A stretch of DNA of 64,000 nt from Methylobacterium currus (lineage in GTDB: Bacteria > Pseudomonadota > Alphaproteobacteria > Rhizobiales > Beijerinckiaceae): positions 4,624,001 through 4,688,000 of the forward strand of contig NZ_CP028843.1 in NCBI RefSeq assembly GCF_003058325.1. The letters are read 5' to 3'. Positions 24,058 to 32,170 of this stretch are shown in pieces. Made by a program: the position numbers and the translations under genes. The notes beneath the pieces were generated by a model. That model saw only the letters and a list, made by a program, of their open reading frames with translations, made no database searches and had not been told where the DNA came from. Numbering within the stretch: the first letter of the stretch is position 1; each line of letters opens with the position of its first letter.

Positions 24058-24519
24058 ATGAGCATCGCCTTCGTTCGCGAGAAGGAGGGCGGGGAGGCCT
24101 TCGAGGATCTTCCCGACCGTCCCGTCTCCCCGCACCCGAACTTCGTCACGCCGGAGGGCCTCGCCCTGATCGACGCGGAGCTGGACCGGCTGCATGCCGA
24201 GCATGCCGGCCTGTCGCCCGACGACAAGGCGAACATGGCGCGGGTGAACCGCGACCTGCGCTACTGGACCGCCCGGCGCAACTCGGCCCAGGTGGTCGAA
24301 CAGCCTGGGGGCGACACCGTGCATTTCGGCTCGACCGTCACCATCGCGCGCGAGGACGGGCCTGAGCAGACCTTCCGCATCGTCGGCGAGGACGAGGCCG
24401 ACCCGGCCAAGGGCTCCATCGCCTACGTGGCGCCGCTCGCCCGGGCGCTCACCGGCAAGCAGGCCGGCGAGACCGTCGAGGTGGCCGGTCACGAGGTGGA
24501 GATCGTCTCGGTCCGCTGA
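24058..24519 (+). CDS. GreA/GreB-type factor with shortened coiled coil
   Basis: RNA-polymerase secondary-channel protein of the Gre family, 153 residues. The FKBP-like C-terminal domain is clear (about 85-153: HFGSTVTIARE, FRIVGEDEADPAKGSIAYV, ARALTGKQAGETVEV). The N-terminal coiled coil (about 35-80) is shorter than in GreA, and the acidic tip normally written D-L-S-E-N-A-E-Y is absent; the nearest stretch is VNRDLRYWTARRNSAQVV. Without the tip acids it may bind the channel without stimulating transcript cleavage, as Rnk or Gfh1 do (inference). The start at 24058 gives a compact protein. The 3' end overlaps the convergent LysR gene by 31 bases. Confidence 0.8.
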   Translation: MSIAFVREKEGGEAFEDLPDRPVSPHPNFVTPEGLALIDAELDRLHAEHAGLSPDDKANMARVNRDLRYWTARRNSAQVVEQPGGDTVHFGSTVTIAREDGPEQTFRIVGEDEADPAKGSIAYVAPLARALTGKQAGETVEVAGHEVEIVSVR

Positions 24520-25406
24520 CGCGGAACCCGTCCCTCGATCAGGTCGCGTTCGCGGGCGATGGCATCGCCGACGAAATCGAGGAAGGCCCGCACCCGGGCG
24601 GCCCGGCGCAGGTCCGGATGGGTGAGGAGCCAGAGCCCGGCGGCGAGGTCGGGCTCCGGGTCGGAGAGCCGCACGAGGCCCAGCCGGCGGTCGCCGATGA
24701 CGCAGGGCAGGGGCCCGATGCCGATCCCGGATTCCACCGCGTCCGCCAGGCCCTGCACGGTGTCGAGGCGCAGCACGATGCGCTCGGGATTCGTGCGCTC
24801 CTGCACGTAGCGCGCGGCGGAGGCCGCCCCGAGCCGGGGCGCCGGCGAGACCCAGCGTTGTGCGGCGAGGGGGCTGCCCCGGTCGAGGTCGGCCCGGCCG
24901 TAGAGCGCCCAGGCGATGGTGGCGAGGCGCCGGCCCACCAGGGTGTCGGGCGGGTCGTTAGTCGCGCGCAGCGCCACGTCGGCGTCGCGCTTGGCGAGGT
25001 TGAGCGCCTGCTCCGACACCACCACGTCGAGGCGCACCTCCGGGCAGCGGGCGCAGAACGCCGCGAGGATCGGGGTCAGGAGGCCGTTGAGGAGCGAGGC
25101 CGCGGTGGTGATGCGCAGCTCGCCGGCGGGGCTCAGGCCCTGGCCCTCGATCCGGCGGGTGAAGGCCAGCACCTCCTCCTCCATCCGGGCGGCAATGCGG
25201 GCCATCTCCTCGGCGGCCGGCGTCGGCACGTAGCCGGTGCGGTGGCGCTCGAACAGGGGCGTGCGCAGGGCCGCCTCGATCTGGCCGAGACGCCGGAAGG
25301 CGGTGGAATGGTTGATGCCGAGCCGCTCGGCGGCCTGGGTCAGGCCGCGCTGGTCGGAGATGGCCTTGACCAGCCGGAAATCGTCCCACGCGAGGGTGGC
25401 GGTCAC
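24489..25406 (-). CDS. LysR-family transcriptional regulator, divergent from wrbA
   Basis: DNA-binding regulator of 305 residues. The winged HTH is at about 3-62 (LTQAAERLGINHSTAFRRLG), followed by the periplasmic-binding-like effector domain (from about 88, GELRITTAASLLNG). The GTG at 25406 has AGGAG eight bases upstream and was preferred to the ATG eight codons earlier, which lacks a good site. It is divergent from wrbA, with inverted repeats between them, and by analogy with the family it probably controls wrbA and itself. The inducer is unknown. The 3' end overlaps the convergent Gre-like gene by 31 bases. Confidence 0.9.
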   Translation of the reverse strand: MTATLAWDDFRLVKAISDQRGLTQAAERLGINHSTAFRRLGQIEAALRTPLFERHRTGYVPTPAAEEMARIAARMEEEVLAFTRRIEGQGLSPAGELRITTAASLLNGLLTPILAAFCARCPEVRLDVVVSEQALNLAKRDADVALRATNDPPDTLVGRRLATIAWALYGRADLDRGSPLAAQRWVSPAPRLGAASAARYVQERTNPERIVLRLDTVQGLADAVESGIGIGPLPCVIGDRRLGLVRLSDPEPDLAAGLWLLTHPDLRRAARVRAFLDFVGDAIARERDLIEGRVPRQRTETISTS

Positions 25407-25423
25407 GTCGTCAGGCTCCTGAC

Positions 25424-25452
25424 CTTGCATGCGTGCAAGCGCGGGCTTGCAC
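25424..25452. promoter_or_regulatory. Candidate LysR operator in the lysR-wrbA intergenic region
   Basis: Two overlapping inverted repeats share one half-site: CTTGCA-TGCG-TGCAAG (25424-25439) and GTGCAAG-CGCGGG-CTTGCAC (25433-25452). The first contains the T-N11-A spacing typical of LysR boxes. The position, 18 bases upstream of the regulator start and about 70 upstream of wrbA, fits a shared operator. Assignment to this regulator is inference. Confidence 0.55.
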
Positions 25453-25520
25453 CATAGGCCATTTTCCGCGGGTCCGCGATCCGCGATGGTCCGCACCGCG
25501 CACCGACAGGAGATCACGCG

Positions 25521-26120
25521 ATGGCGAAGGTTCTGGTCCTCTACTACTCGACCTACGGCCATATCGAGCAGATGGCCTACGCGGTGGCCGAGGGCGTGCG
25601 CGAGGCCGGCGCCGAGGTCGTGGTGAAGCGGGTGCCCGAGCTGGTGCCGGAGGAGGTCGCCCGCCAATCGCATTACAAGCTCGACCAGGCGGCGCCGATC
25701 GCCACCGTGGACGAGCTGCCCTCCTACGACGCGATCATCTTCGGCACGCCGACCCGCTACGGCAACATGGCCTCGCAGATGAAGAACTTCATCGACCAGA
25801 CCGGCGGCCTGTGGGCGAAGGGCGCCCTCGTCGGCAAGGTCGGGGCGGTGTTCACCTCGACGGCCTCCCAGCATGGCGGCCAGGAATCGACGATCCTGAG
25901 CTTCCACACCGTGCTCTTGCATCAGGGCATGGTGGTGGTCGGCCTGCCCTACAGCTTCCAGGGCCAGCTCGGCACCGCCGAGGTGATGGGCAATTCGCCC
26001 TACGGCGCCTCCACCATCGCGGGCGGCGACGGCAGCCGCCAGCCGAGCGCGGTCGAGCTGGAGGGCGCCCGCTTCCAGGGTCGCCACGTCGCCGGCATCG
26101 CGGCGAAGCTCGCCGGCTGA
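25521..26120 (+). CDS. wrbA: NAD(P)H:quinone oxidoreductase WrbA
   Basis: Tetrameric flavodoxin-like enzyme that reduces quinones by two electrons and limits oxidative stress. The 199-residue length is standard. FMN-binding loops are seen: [12 protein letters not shown] (8-19), [18 protein letters not shown] (about 76-93) and [13 protein letters not shown] (about 112-124). AGGAG precedes the ATG. It is divergent from a LysR regulator with a candidate operator between, and is followed by two strong hairpins, so it is a monocistronic, probably redox- or quinone-inducible unit. Confidence 0.96.
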   Translation: MAKVLVLYYSTYGHIEQMAYAVAEGVREAGAEVVVKRVPELVPEEVARQSHYKLDQAAPIATVDELPSYDAIIFGTPTRYGNMASQMKNFIDQTGGLWAKGALVGKVGAVFTSTASQHGGQESTILSFHTVLLHQGMVVVGLPYSFQGQLGTAEVMGNSPYGASTIAGGDGSRQPSAVELEGARFQGRHVAGIAAKLAG

Positions 26121-26140
26121 GGCCTTTCGCCAAAGAAAAA

Positions 26141-26196
26141 GCCCGGACGGTGTCCGGGCCCTGATCAAGAAAAAGGCCCAGCGCAGCTGGGCCTTT
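26141..26196. terminator. Tandem terminator hairpins after wrbA
   Basis: The first stem GCCCGGAC / GTCCGGGC (26141-26148 / 26152-26159) is preceded by an A run. The second is a perfect 11-bp stem (26172-26182 / 26186-26196, AAAGGCCCAGC with GCTGGGCCTTT) flanked by A and T tracts, so it works for both wrbA and the convergent sua5. Confidence 0.85.
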
Positions 26197-26318
26197 GAGG
26201 CGGAAGGTCGATGGGGGCTTAGGTGACCTTCTAGGCTCGAGAAACGCGGATCCCACAGGGTCGGTTCCACGAGATCCGAAAAAAAGTCGTCAGCCGATCG
26301 CCAATCTCGGCCGCCGGA

Positions 26319-27290
26319 TCACCGCGGCGCGGCAGCCCGCGCGAGCCGGTCGCGGATCGCCTCGCCGAGCCCGTGCTCCGGTATCGGCGTCACCGCGATC
26401 GTCGCCGGGCCGGCGGCGTCGAGGCGGCGCAGATGCGCGAAGAGGTGGGCGGCCGCCTCCGCGAGGTCGCCGGCCGGGCTGAGATTGAGCGAGAGCGCCG
26501 CGTCGTCGAGCCCGTCCGGCGGGACGGGGCCGAACAGCAGGGCGGCCTCGCCCGGCCGGATCCGCGCCGCATCGAGGCGGACGGCGGCGCGGGGCGCATA
26601 ATGCGAGGCGAGGAGCCCCGGAGAGACCGGGGCCGCCCCGTCCGGCGCGCTCGGCATGGCCAGTTCCCGCCCCAGGATCGCCTCGATGGCGTCGCGCGGC
26701 ACGCCGCCCGGACGCAGCAGCACCGGCGGGCCGTCGAGGCAGGCGACGATGGTCGACTCGACCCCGATCGGGCAGGGCCCGCCATCGAGCACGCCTGCGA
26801 TCCGGCCGTCGAGGTCGCCCAGCACGTGATCCACCTCCGTCGGGCTGACCCGCCCCGAGCGGTTGGCCGAGGGCGCCGCCACAGGGCAGCCTGCCGCCGC
26901 CAGCACCTTCCGGGCGAGGGCACTGCCCGGCACCCGGAGCGCGACGCTCGGCAGCCCGGCCCGGGCGAGGTCGCAGACGCGGGCCGTGCCGGCCAGAGGC
27001 ACCACCAGGGTGAGGGGGCCGGGCCAGAAGGCCTGCGCCAGACGCAGGGCCTCCGGGCCGAAATCGCCCTCGCGCCGGGCCGCCGCGAGGTCGGGCAGGT
27101 GGGCGATCAGCGGGTTGAAACGGGGCCGCTCCTTGGCGGCGTAGATTCCCGCCACCGCCGCCGGATCGCCGGCATCGGCGCCGAGGCCGTAGACGGTCTC
27201 GGTGGGGATCGCCACCAGCTTGCCGGCGCGCAGAAGGGCGCCGGCCTCCTCGATGCCCGCGTCATCGGCGGCGAGGCGGCGGGTCGGCAT
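26319..27290 (-). CDS. L-threonylcarbamoyladenylate synthase (Sua5/YrdC)
   Basis: Makes threonylcarbamoyl-AMP from threonine, bicarbonate and ATP, the first step of t6A modification at position 37 of ANN-decoding tRNAs. The 323-residue protein is the long Sua5 form: a YrdC domain (about 12-200: IPTETVYGLGADA, KERPRFNPLIAH, PLTLVVP, SALRVP-like region, PSANRSGRVSPTE) and a C-terminal Sua5 domain after the SPGLLASHYAPR linker (about 232). The ATG at 27290 lies just before the YrdC domain. It is divergent from the acyl-CoA dehydrogenase gene. Confidence 0.95.
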   Translation of the reverse strand: MPTRRLAADDAGIEEAGALLRAGKLVAIPTETVYGLGADAGDPAAVAGIYAAKERPRFNPLIAHLPDLAAARREGDFGPEALRLAQAFWPGPLTLVVPLAGTARVCDLARAGLPSVALRVPGSALARKVLAAAGCPVAAPSANRSGRVSPTEVDHVLGDLDGRIAGVLDGGPCPIGVESTIVACLDGPPVLLRPGGVPRDAIEAILGRELAMPSAPDGAAPVSPGLLASHYAPRAAVRLDAARIRPGEAALLFGPVPPDGLDDAALSLNLSPAGDLAEAAAHLFAHLRRLDAAGPATIAVTPIPEHGLGEAIRDRLARAAAPR

Positions 27291-27449
27291 TGACCCGCGA
27301 TCATCGTTCACGTCTAAACTATCCGTCACCATGCCGCCGGCCGTAGGTCGGCGGCATCCGTACGTCAAATCCAAAGGGTGGTTGCCGGGGGTCCGCGCGG
27401 CGGGCTCGCCCGGCGAAGCCGCCTCGCTTTCCGTCGGGAGGAGCCCTCG

Positions 27450-29219
27450 ATGACCTATCGCGCGCCCGTGGCCGAGATGGCCTTCACCCTCCGGCACGTC
27501 GCCGGGCTCGATCGCGCCATCGCGGAGGGGTTGCACGGCGACCTCTCGGACGACCTCGTCGACACGATCCTGGAGGAGGCCGGGCGCTTCGCCAACGACG
27601 TGGTGGCGCCGCTCAACACGGTGGGCGACCGCCACGGCACCCCGCTCAAGGACGGCGTCGTGACCATGCCGCCGGGCTACCGCGAGGCCTACCGTGCCTG
27701 GACCGAGGGCGGCTGGAATGCCCTGCCGGGCCCGGTCGAGTATGGCGGCCAGGGCCTGCCGGTGCTGCTCAACGCCGCCTGCATCGAGATGTGGAACTCC
27801 GCCGCGATGGCCTTCGGCCTCGGGCCGCTGCTGACCGCCGGCGGGGTCGAGGCGCTGAGCCGGCACGGCAGCGAGGACCTGCGCGCCCGCTACCTCGAGA
27901 AGCTGGTCTCGGGCGAGTGGACCGCCACCATGAACCTCACCGAGCCGCAGGCCGGCTCGGACCTCTCGGTGATGCGCACCCGGGCGGAGCCGGCCGGCGA
28001 CGGTCGCTACCGGATCTCGGGCGAGAAGATCTACATCACCTGGGGCGAGCACGACCTCACCGACAACATCATTCACCTCGTTCTGGCGCGGCTCCCCGAC
28101 GCGCCCGCCGGCACCCGCGGCATCTCGCTGTTCCTGGTGCCGAAGGTGCTGCCGGACGGGTCGCGCAACGCGCTCACATGCGCCGGCATCGAGCACAAGC
28201 TCGGCATCCACGGCTCGCCGACCTGCACCATGGTGTATGACGGCGCCACCGGCTGGCTCGTCGGCGAGCCGAACCGGGGCCTCGCCTGCATGTTCACGAT
28301 GATGAACAACGCCCGCCTCGGCGTCGGCCTCCAGGGCGTCGCCATCGCCGAGCGCGCCTACCAGCAGGCGCTCCTGTATGCCCGCGACCGCCGCCAGGGC
28401 CGGGCGAGCGCCGCGAGCGAGGGCGCCAGCGCGATCATCGAGCATCCCGACGTGCAGCGGATGCTCCTGACCATGAAGGCGCTCACGGCGGCCTCCCGGG
28501 GCATCTGCTACCTGACCGCCGAGGCGATCGACCGCGCCCACCGGGCGCCGGACGAGGCGGCGCGCAAGGCGGCGCAGGCCCGGGCCTCGCTGCTGACCCC
28601 GGTCGCCAAGGCCTTCTCGACCGATATCGGCATCGAGGTCGCCTCGCTCGGCATCCAGGTCCATGGCGGCATGGGATTCGTCGAGGAGACCGGCGCCGCC
28701 CAGCACCTGCGCGACGCCCGCATCGCGGCGATCTACGAGGGTACCAACGGCATCCAGGCGATCGACCTCGTCACCCGCAAGCTGCCGCTGGACGACGGCG
28801 CGGTGGTGCGCGGCCAGATCGGCGCGATGCGCCTCGTCGCCGAGCGGGTGCTGAAGGAGGGGAGCCCGGCCTTCGGCCACACCGCCCCGCGCCTGCGCGA
28901 GACGATCGAAGCCCTCGACCGGGCGACGGGCCACCTCCTCAAGGCGCTGGGCTCGAACCGGCCCGAGGAGGCACTCGCCGGCGCCACCCCCTACCTGCGC
29001 CTGTTCGGCCTCGCCCAGGGCGGCATCTGCCTGGCGCAGGCGGCCCTGGCGGCGAACGCGGCCGTGAAGGCCGGCGACGGCGACCCGGCCCACCCGGCCC
29101 GCATCGCCTTGGCGCGCTTCTTCGCCGAGAACCTCGCTACCGCCGCGCGGGGGCTGGAGGAGACGGTGACGGGGGGCGGGGGCTTCCTGCAGGACGGGGC
29201 GCTGGCGCTCGCGGGGTGA
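27450..29219 (+). CDS. Acyl-CoA dehydrogenase, long (about 590 aa) type
   Basis: FAD-dependent dehydrogenase that forms an enoyl-CoA. At 589 residues it belongs to the long subfamily that includes FadE-type and 3-methylmercaptopropionyl-CoA dehydrogenase (DmdC-like) enzymes. FAD and substrate motifs: TEPQAGSDLSVMRT, EKIYITWGEHDL, GIEHKLGIHGSPTC. The catalytic Glu is expected in YEGTNGIQAIDL (Glu430), the usual place in this subfamily. A C-terminal helical extension follows. GGGAGGAG precedes the ATG at 27450. With the enoyl-CoA hydratase and SDR downstream in the same direction, it may serve one beta-oxidation-like route; the acyl substrate is not evident. Confidence 0.92.
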   Translation: MTYRAPVAEMAFTLRHVAGLDRAIAEGLHGDLSDDLVDTILEEAGRFANDVVAPLNTVGDRHGTPLKDGVVTMPPGYREAYRAWTEGGWNALPGPVEYGGQGLPVLLNAACIEMWNSAAMAFGLGPLLTAGGVEALSRHGSEDLRARYLEKLVSGEWTATMNLTEPQAGSDLSVMRTRAEPAGDGRYRISGEKIYITWGEHDLTDNIIHLVLARLPDAPAGTRGISLFLVPKVLPDGSRNALTCAGIEHKLGIHGSPTCTMVYDGATGWLVGEPNRGLACMFTMMNNARLGVGLQGVAIAERAYQQALLYARDRRQGRASAASEGASAIIEHPDVQRMLLTMKALTAASRGICYLTAEAIDRAHRAPDEAARKAAQARASLLTPVAKAFSTDIGIEVASLGIQVHGGMGFVEETGAAQHLRDARIAAIYEGTNGIQAIDLVTRKLPLDDGAVVRGQIGAMRLVAERVLKEGSPAFGHTAPRLRETIEALDRATGHLLKALGSNRPEEALAGATPYLRLFGLAQGGICLAQAALAANAAVKAGDGDPAHPARIALARFFAENLATAARGLEETVTGGGGFLQDGALALAG

Positions 29220-29280
29220 GGGGCGGTCCGGAGGTCGCCTGCCTCCAGGCGGTGCGCAGCCGCTCCTGACACCGACAGGG

Positions 29281-29319
29281 TCATCCCGGGTCTCGCCCAA
29301 GGCGGGAGCCCGGGATGAT
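29281..29319. repeat. TCATCCCGGG palindromic intergenic repeat, copy B
   Basis: The most complete copy: TCATCCCGGG plus TCTCGCC is mirrored by GGCGGGA plus GCCCGGGATGA around CAA. It lies 61 bases after the acyl-CoA dehydrogenase stop, between two genes of the same direction. The same family occurs at 22533, 49639 and 57363. Confidence 0.8.
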
Positions 29320-29387
29320 GCCGAGGATGTCATTCCGTTGATTGGGAAGACCTTTGTCCACCCGAATAGTCTACTGGTGAACCTTCC

Positions 29388-30146
29388 ATGACCGACCACG
29401 TCCGCATCACCGACGAACCCGGCGGCGTCCGCCTCATCCAGCTCGTCCGGCCCGAGAAGAAGAACGCTCTCACCGGCGCCATGTACGACGCCATGCGGGA
29501 GGCGCTGGAAGGGGCCGACCGCGACGGATCGGGCGTCGGCGCGGTGGTCTTCGCCGGGACTGATGGCGTATTCACCGCCGGCAACGACATCGCCGACTTC
29601 GTCGCCCGGGCCGACACATCCTTCGGCGAGGCGCCCTCCTTGCGCTTCATCCGCCAGCTCGCCGTAACCCGCACCCCGATGGTGGCGGCGGTGGACGGGC
29701 TCGCGGTCGGGGTCGGCACCACGCTCACGCTCCATTGCGACCTCGTCTACGTGGCGCCCGCCGCGACCTTCCGGATGCCGTTCGTCGATCTCGGCCTCGT
29801 GCCGGAGGCCGCCTCCAGCTACCTCCTGCCGCGCCGGGTCGGCCTGCCGAAGGCGACGGAGCTCCTGCTCCTCGGCGAGGCCTTCGGGGCCGACGAGGCG
29901 GTGCGGCTCGGCCTCGCCAACGCAGTCGTGCCGGCCGACGGGCTCCTCGAACACGCGCTGGCGCAAGGCGCCAAGCTCGCCGCGAAGCCCCGCCAGGCGC
30001 TCGCCGCCGCCCGCCGGCTGATCCGCGGCGACCACGAGGCCGTGCGGGCCGCCATGGATGCGGAGGCCGCGGCCTTCGACGCAGCGCTCCGCTCCCCCGA
30101 GGCGCAAGCCGCGTTCCAGCGCTTCCTGTCCCGCGGCGCCCGGTGA
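29388..30146 (+). CDS. Enoyl-CoA hydratase/isomerase family protein
   Basis: Crotonase-fold enzyme of 252 residues that hydrates or isomerises enoyl-CoA thioesters. The first oxyanion-hole segment is [10 protein letters not shown] (about 63-72) and the second is around [16 protein letters not shown] (about 103-118). The two catalytic Glu of true hydratases are not both obvious, so isomerase or another crotonase activity is possible. It begins 168 bases after the acyl-CoA dehydrogenase, with a palindromic repeat between. Its stop overlaps the GTG start of the SDR gene (GTGA), so the two are translationally coupled. Confidence 0.88.
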   Translation: MTDHVRITDEPGGVRLIQLVRPEKKNALTGAMYDAMREALEGADRDGSGVGAVVFAGTDGVFTAGNDIADFVARADTSFGEAPSLRFIRQLAVTRTPMVAAVDGLAVGVGTTLTLHCDLVYVAPAATFRMPFVDLGLVPEAASSYLLPRRVGLPKATELLLLGEAFGADEAVRLGLANAVVPADGLLEHALAQGAKLAAKPRQALAAARRLIRGDHEAVRAAMDAEAAAFDAALRSPEAQAAFQRFLSRGAR

Positions 30147-30975
30147 GGCCCGCCGGCGTCCCGGACCTCTCGGGCAAGATCTGCCTCGTCGCCGGCGCCT
30201 CGCGCGGGGTCGGGCGCGGGATCGCCCGGGCGTTGGCCGAGGCCGGCGCCACGGTGGTGGTCACCGCCCGCTCCAGCGAGACCGGTCCGCGCACCGACCA
30301 GCGCACGGAAGCGCTGGAGGACACCGCCCGGGAGGTCGACCTCGCGGGCGGGCGCGGCCACCATTACCTCTGCGACCACACCCGCGAGCCGGAGGTGGAC
30401 GCGATGGTGCGCTGGGTGCTGCGCCGCTTCGGCCGCATCGACGTCGCGGTGTCGAGCGTCTGGGGCGGCAACGAGGGCTATGACGGCGTGCGCTATCCCG
30501 ACGGCGCCAGCTGGGGCACCGCCTTCTGGCGCCGCGGCCTCGCGCCCTTGCGCCACAGCCTCGAGACCGGGCCGCTCGCCGGCCTGATCCTCGCCCGGGC
30601 GGTGGCGCCCGCCATGGTCTCGGCCAAGGGCGGCCTCCTGGCGCTGGTCTCGTTCGGGACGGAGGCCTATCTCGGCGACCTGTTCTACGACCTCGCCAAG
30701 GCGGCCACCAACCGCCTCGCCCTCGCGATGGCGGAGGAACTGAAGCCCTACGGCGTCACGGCCCTGGCCCTGGCGCCGGGCCTGGTGCGGACCGAGCGGG
30801 TGGTGGAGGCCGGGATGGACGGGGAGGCGGGGGAGAGCCCGCTCTACGCCGGGCGGGCGCTGGCGGCGCTGGCGGGCGATCCCGAGGTCGGGGCCTTCGC
30901 CGGGCAGGTGCTGCATGTCGGCGACCTCGCGCGGGCTTATGGCTTCACCGACGAGGATGGCGGCCGGCCTGAGCG

Positions 30976-30997
<22 letters not shown>
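30143..30997 (+). CDS. Short-chain dehydrogenase/reductase (SDR)
   Basis: NAD(P)-dependent oxidoreductase of 284 residues. The cofactor loop is [11 protein letters not shown] (about 19-29), followed by ARS (about 45) consistent with NADP. The catalytic Tyr-Lys is in YDLAKAATN, with the upstream Ser in LVSFGTEAY; the spacing fits the classical/extended SDR pattern with an insertion after [11 protein letters not shown]. It starts with GTG overlapping the hydratase stop codon. Its substrate is unknown; co-transcription with an acyl-CoA dehydrogenase and a crotonase suggests a 3-hydroxyacyl step (inference). Its 3' end overlaps deoC on the opposite strand by 22 bases. Confidence 0.88.
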
Positions 30998-31596
<599 letters not shown>

Positions 31597-31774
31597 CTCG
31601 GCCGAGGTCGCGTCGGCCCGCAGGAGCGTGTGGTCGATCAGGCGGGCGAGGGCGGGCGCGTCCTAGGGAATCGTCTCCGATGGCGGCTCGGACCCGAATG
31701 CCCGTCACCGCGATGGCAGGATTCGATCCCGGCGGTTGGACCGTCAAGCGCCCCGAATCAGCGTCCGCCGGGTG

Positions 31775-32038
31775 TCAGCGTCCGCTGGCCTGGCGGATCG
31801 CCGCGACCGTCTTCTCGACGAAGGCGACGCCCGGTTCGGTGAAGGTGATCTCGTCGTCGCTCAAGGTGGCGAGGCCGCGCGTCTCGACCTCGGCCGCGCC
31901 CTCGGGATCCGCGTGATGGCCGCTGCCGTCCCGGCGCACCACGGACGCGATCGGCTGGCCGCTGATCAGGTGGTGGTAGGCCGCGAAGGCGAAGATCGAT
32001 AGGGCGCGGTCGGAGAGGGCGTTGGGGTCGGCAGCCAT
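31775..32038 (-). CDS. Conserved-looking hypothetical protein (87 aa)
   Basis: Function not recognised. The product (MAADPNALSDRALSIFAFAA...) is soluble, mildly acidic and mixed alpha/beta by appearance, with no cysteines, no membrane segment and no signal peptide. GAGG precedes the ATG by about ten bases, and amino-acid composition is normal for a cytosolic protein rather than Arg/Pro-rich like antisense frames. The sequence DDEITFTEPGVAFVEKTVAAIRQA near the end looks like a beta hairpin followed by a helix. It lies alone between deoC and the large envelope protein, all on the minus strand. Confidence 0.65.
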   Translation of the reverse strand: MAADPNALSDRALSIFAFAAYHHLISGQPIASVVRRDGSGHHADPEGAAEVETRGLATLSDDEITFTEPGVAFVEKTVAAIRQASGR

Positions 32039-32170
32039 CGGGGTCGGACCTCGGGGGGCATGGGGCGCGCCGCAGGATGCGGGGCGTGATCCCGGCCAAC
32101 GCCCGGGACCGCGAAAGGTGCGACGCCCCCAAATGACGCAGGCCGGCGCGCCTGCCCGATCCCCGTTGCC

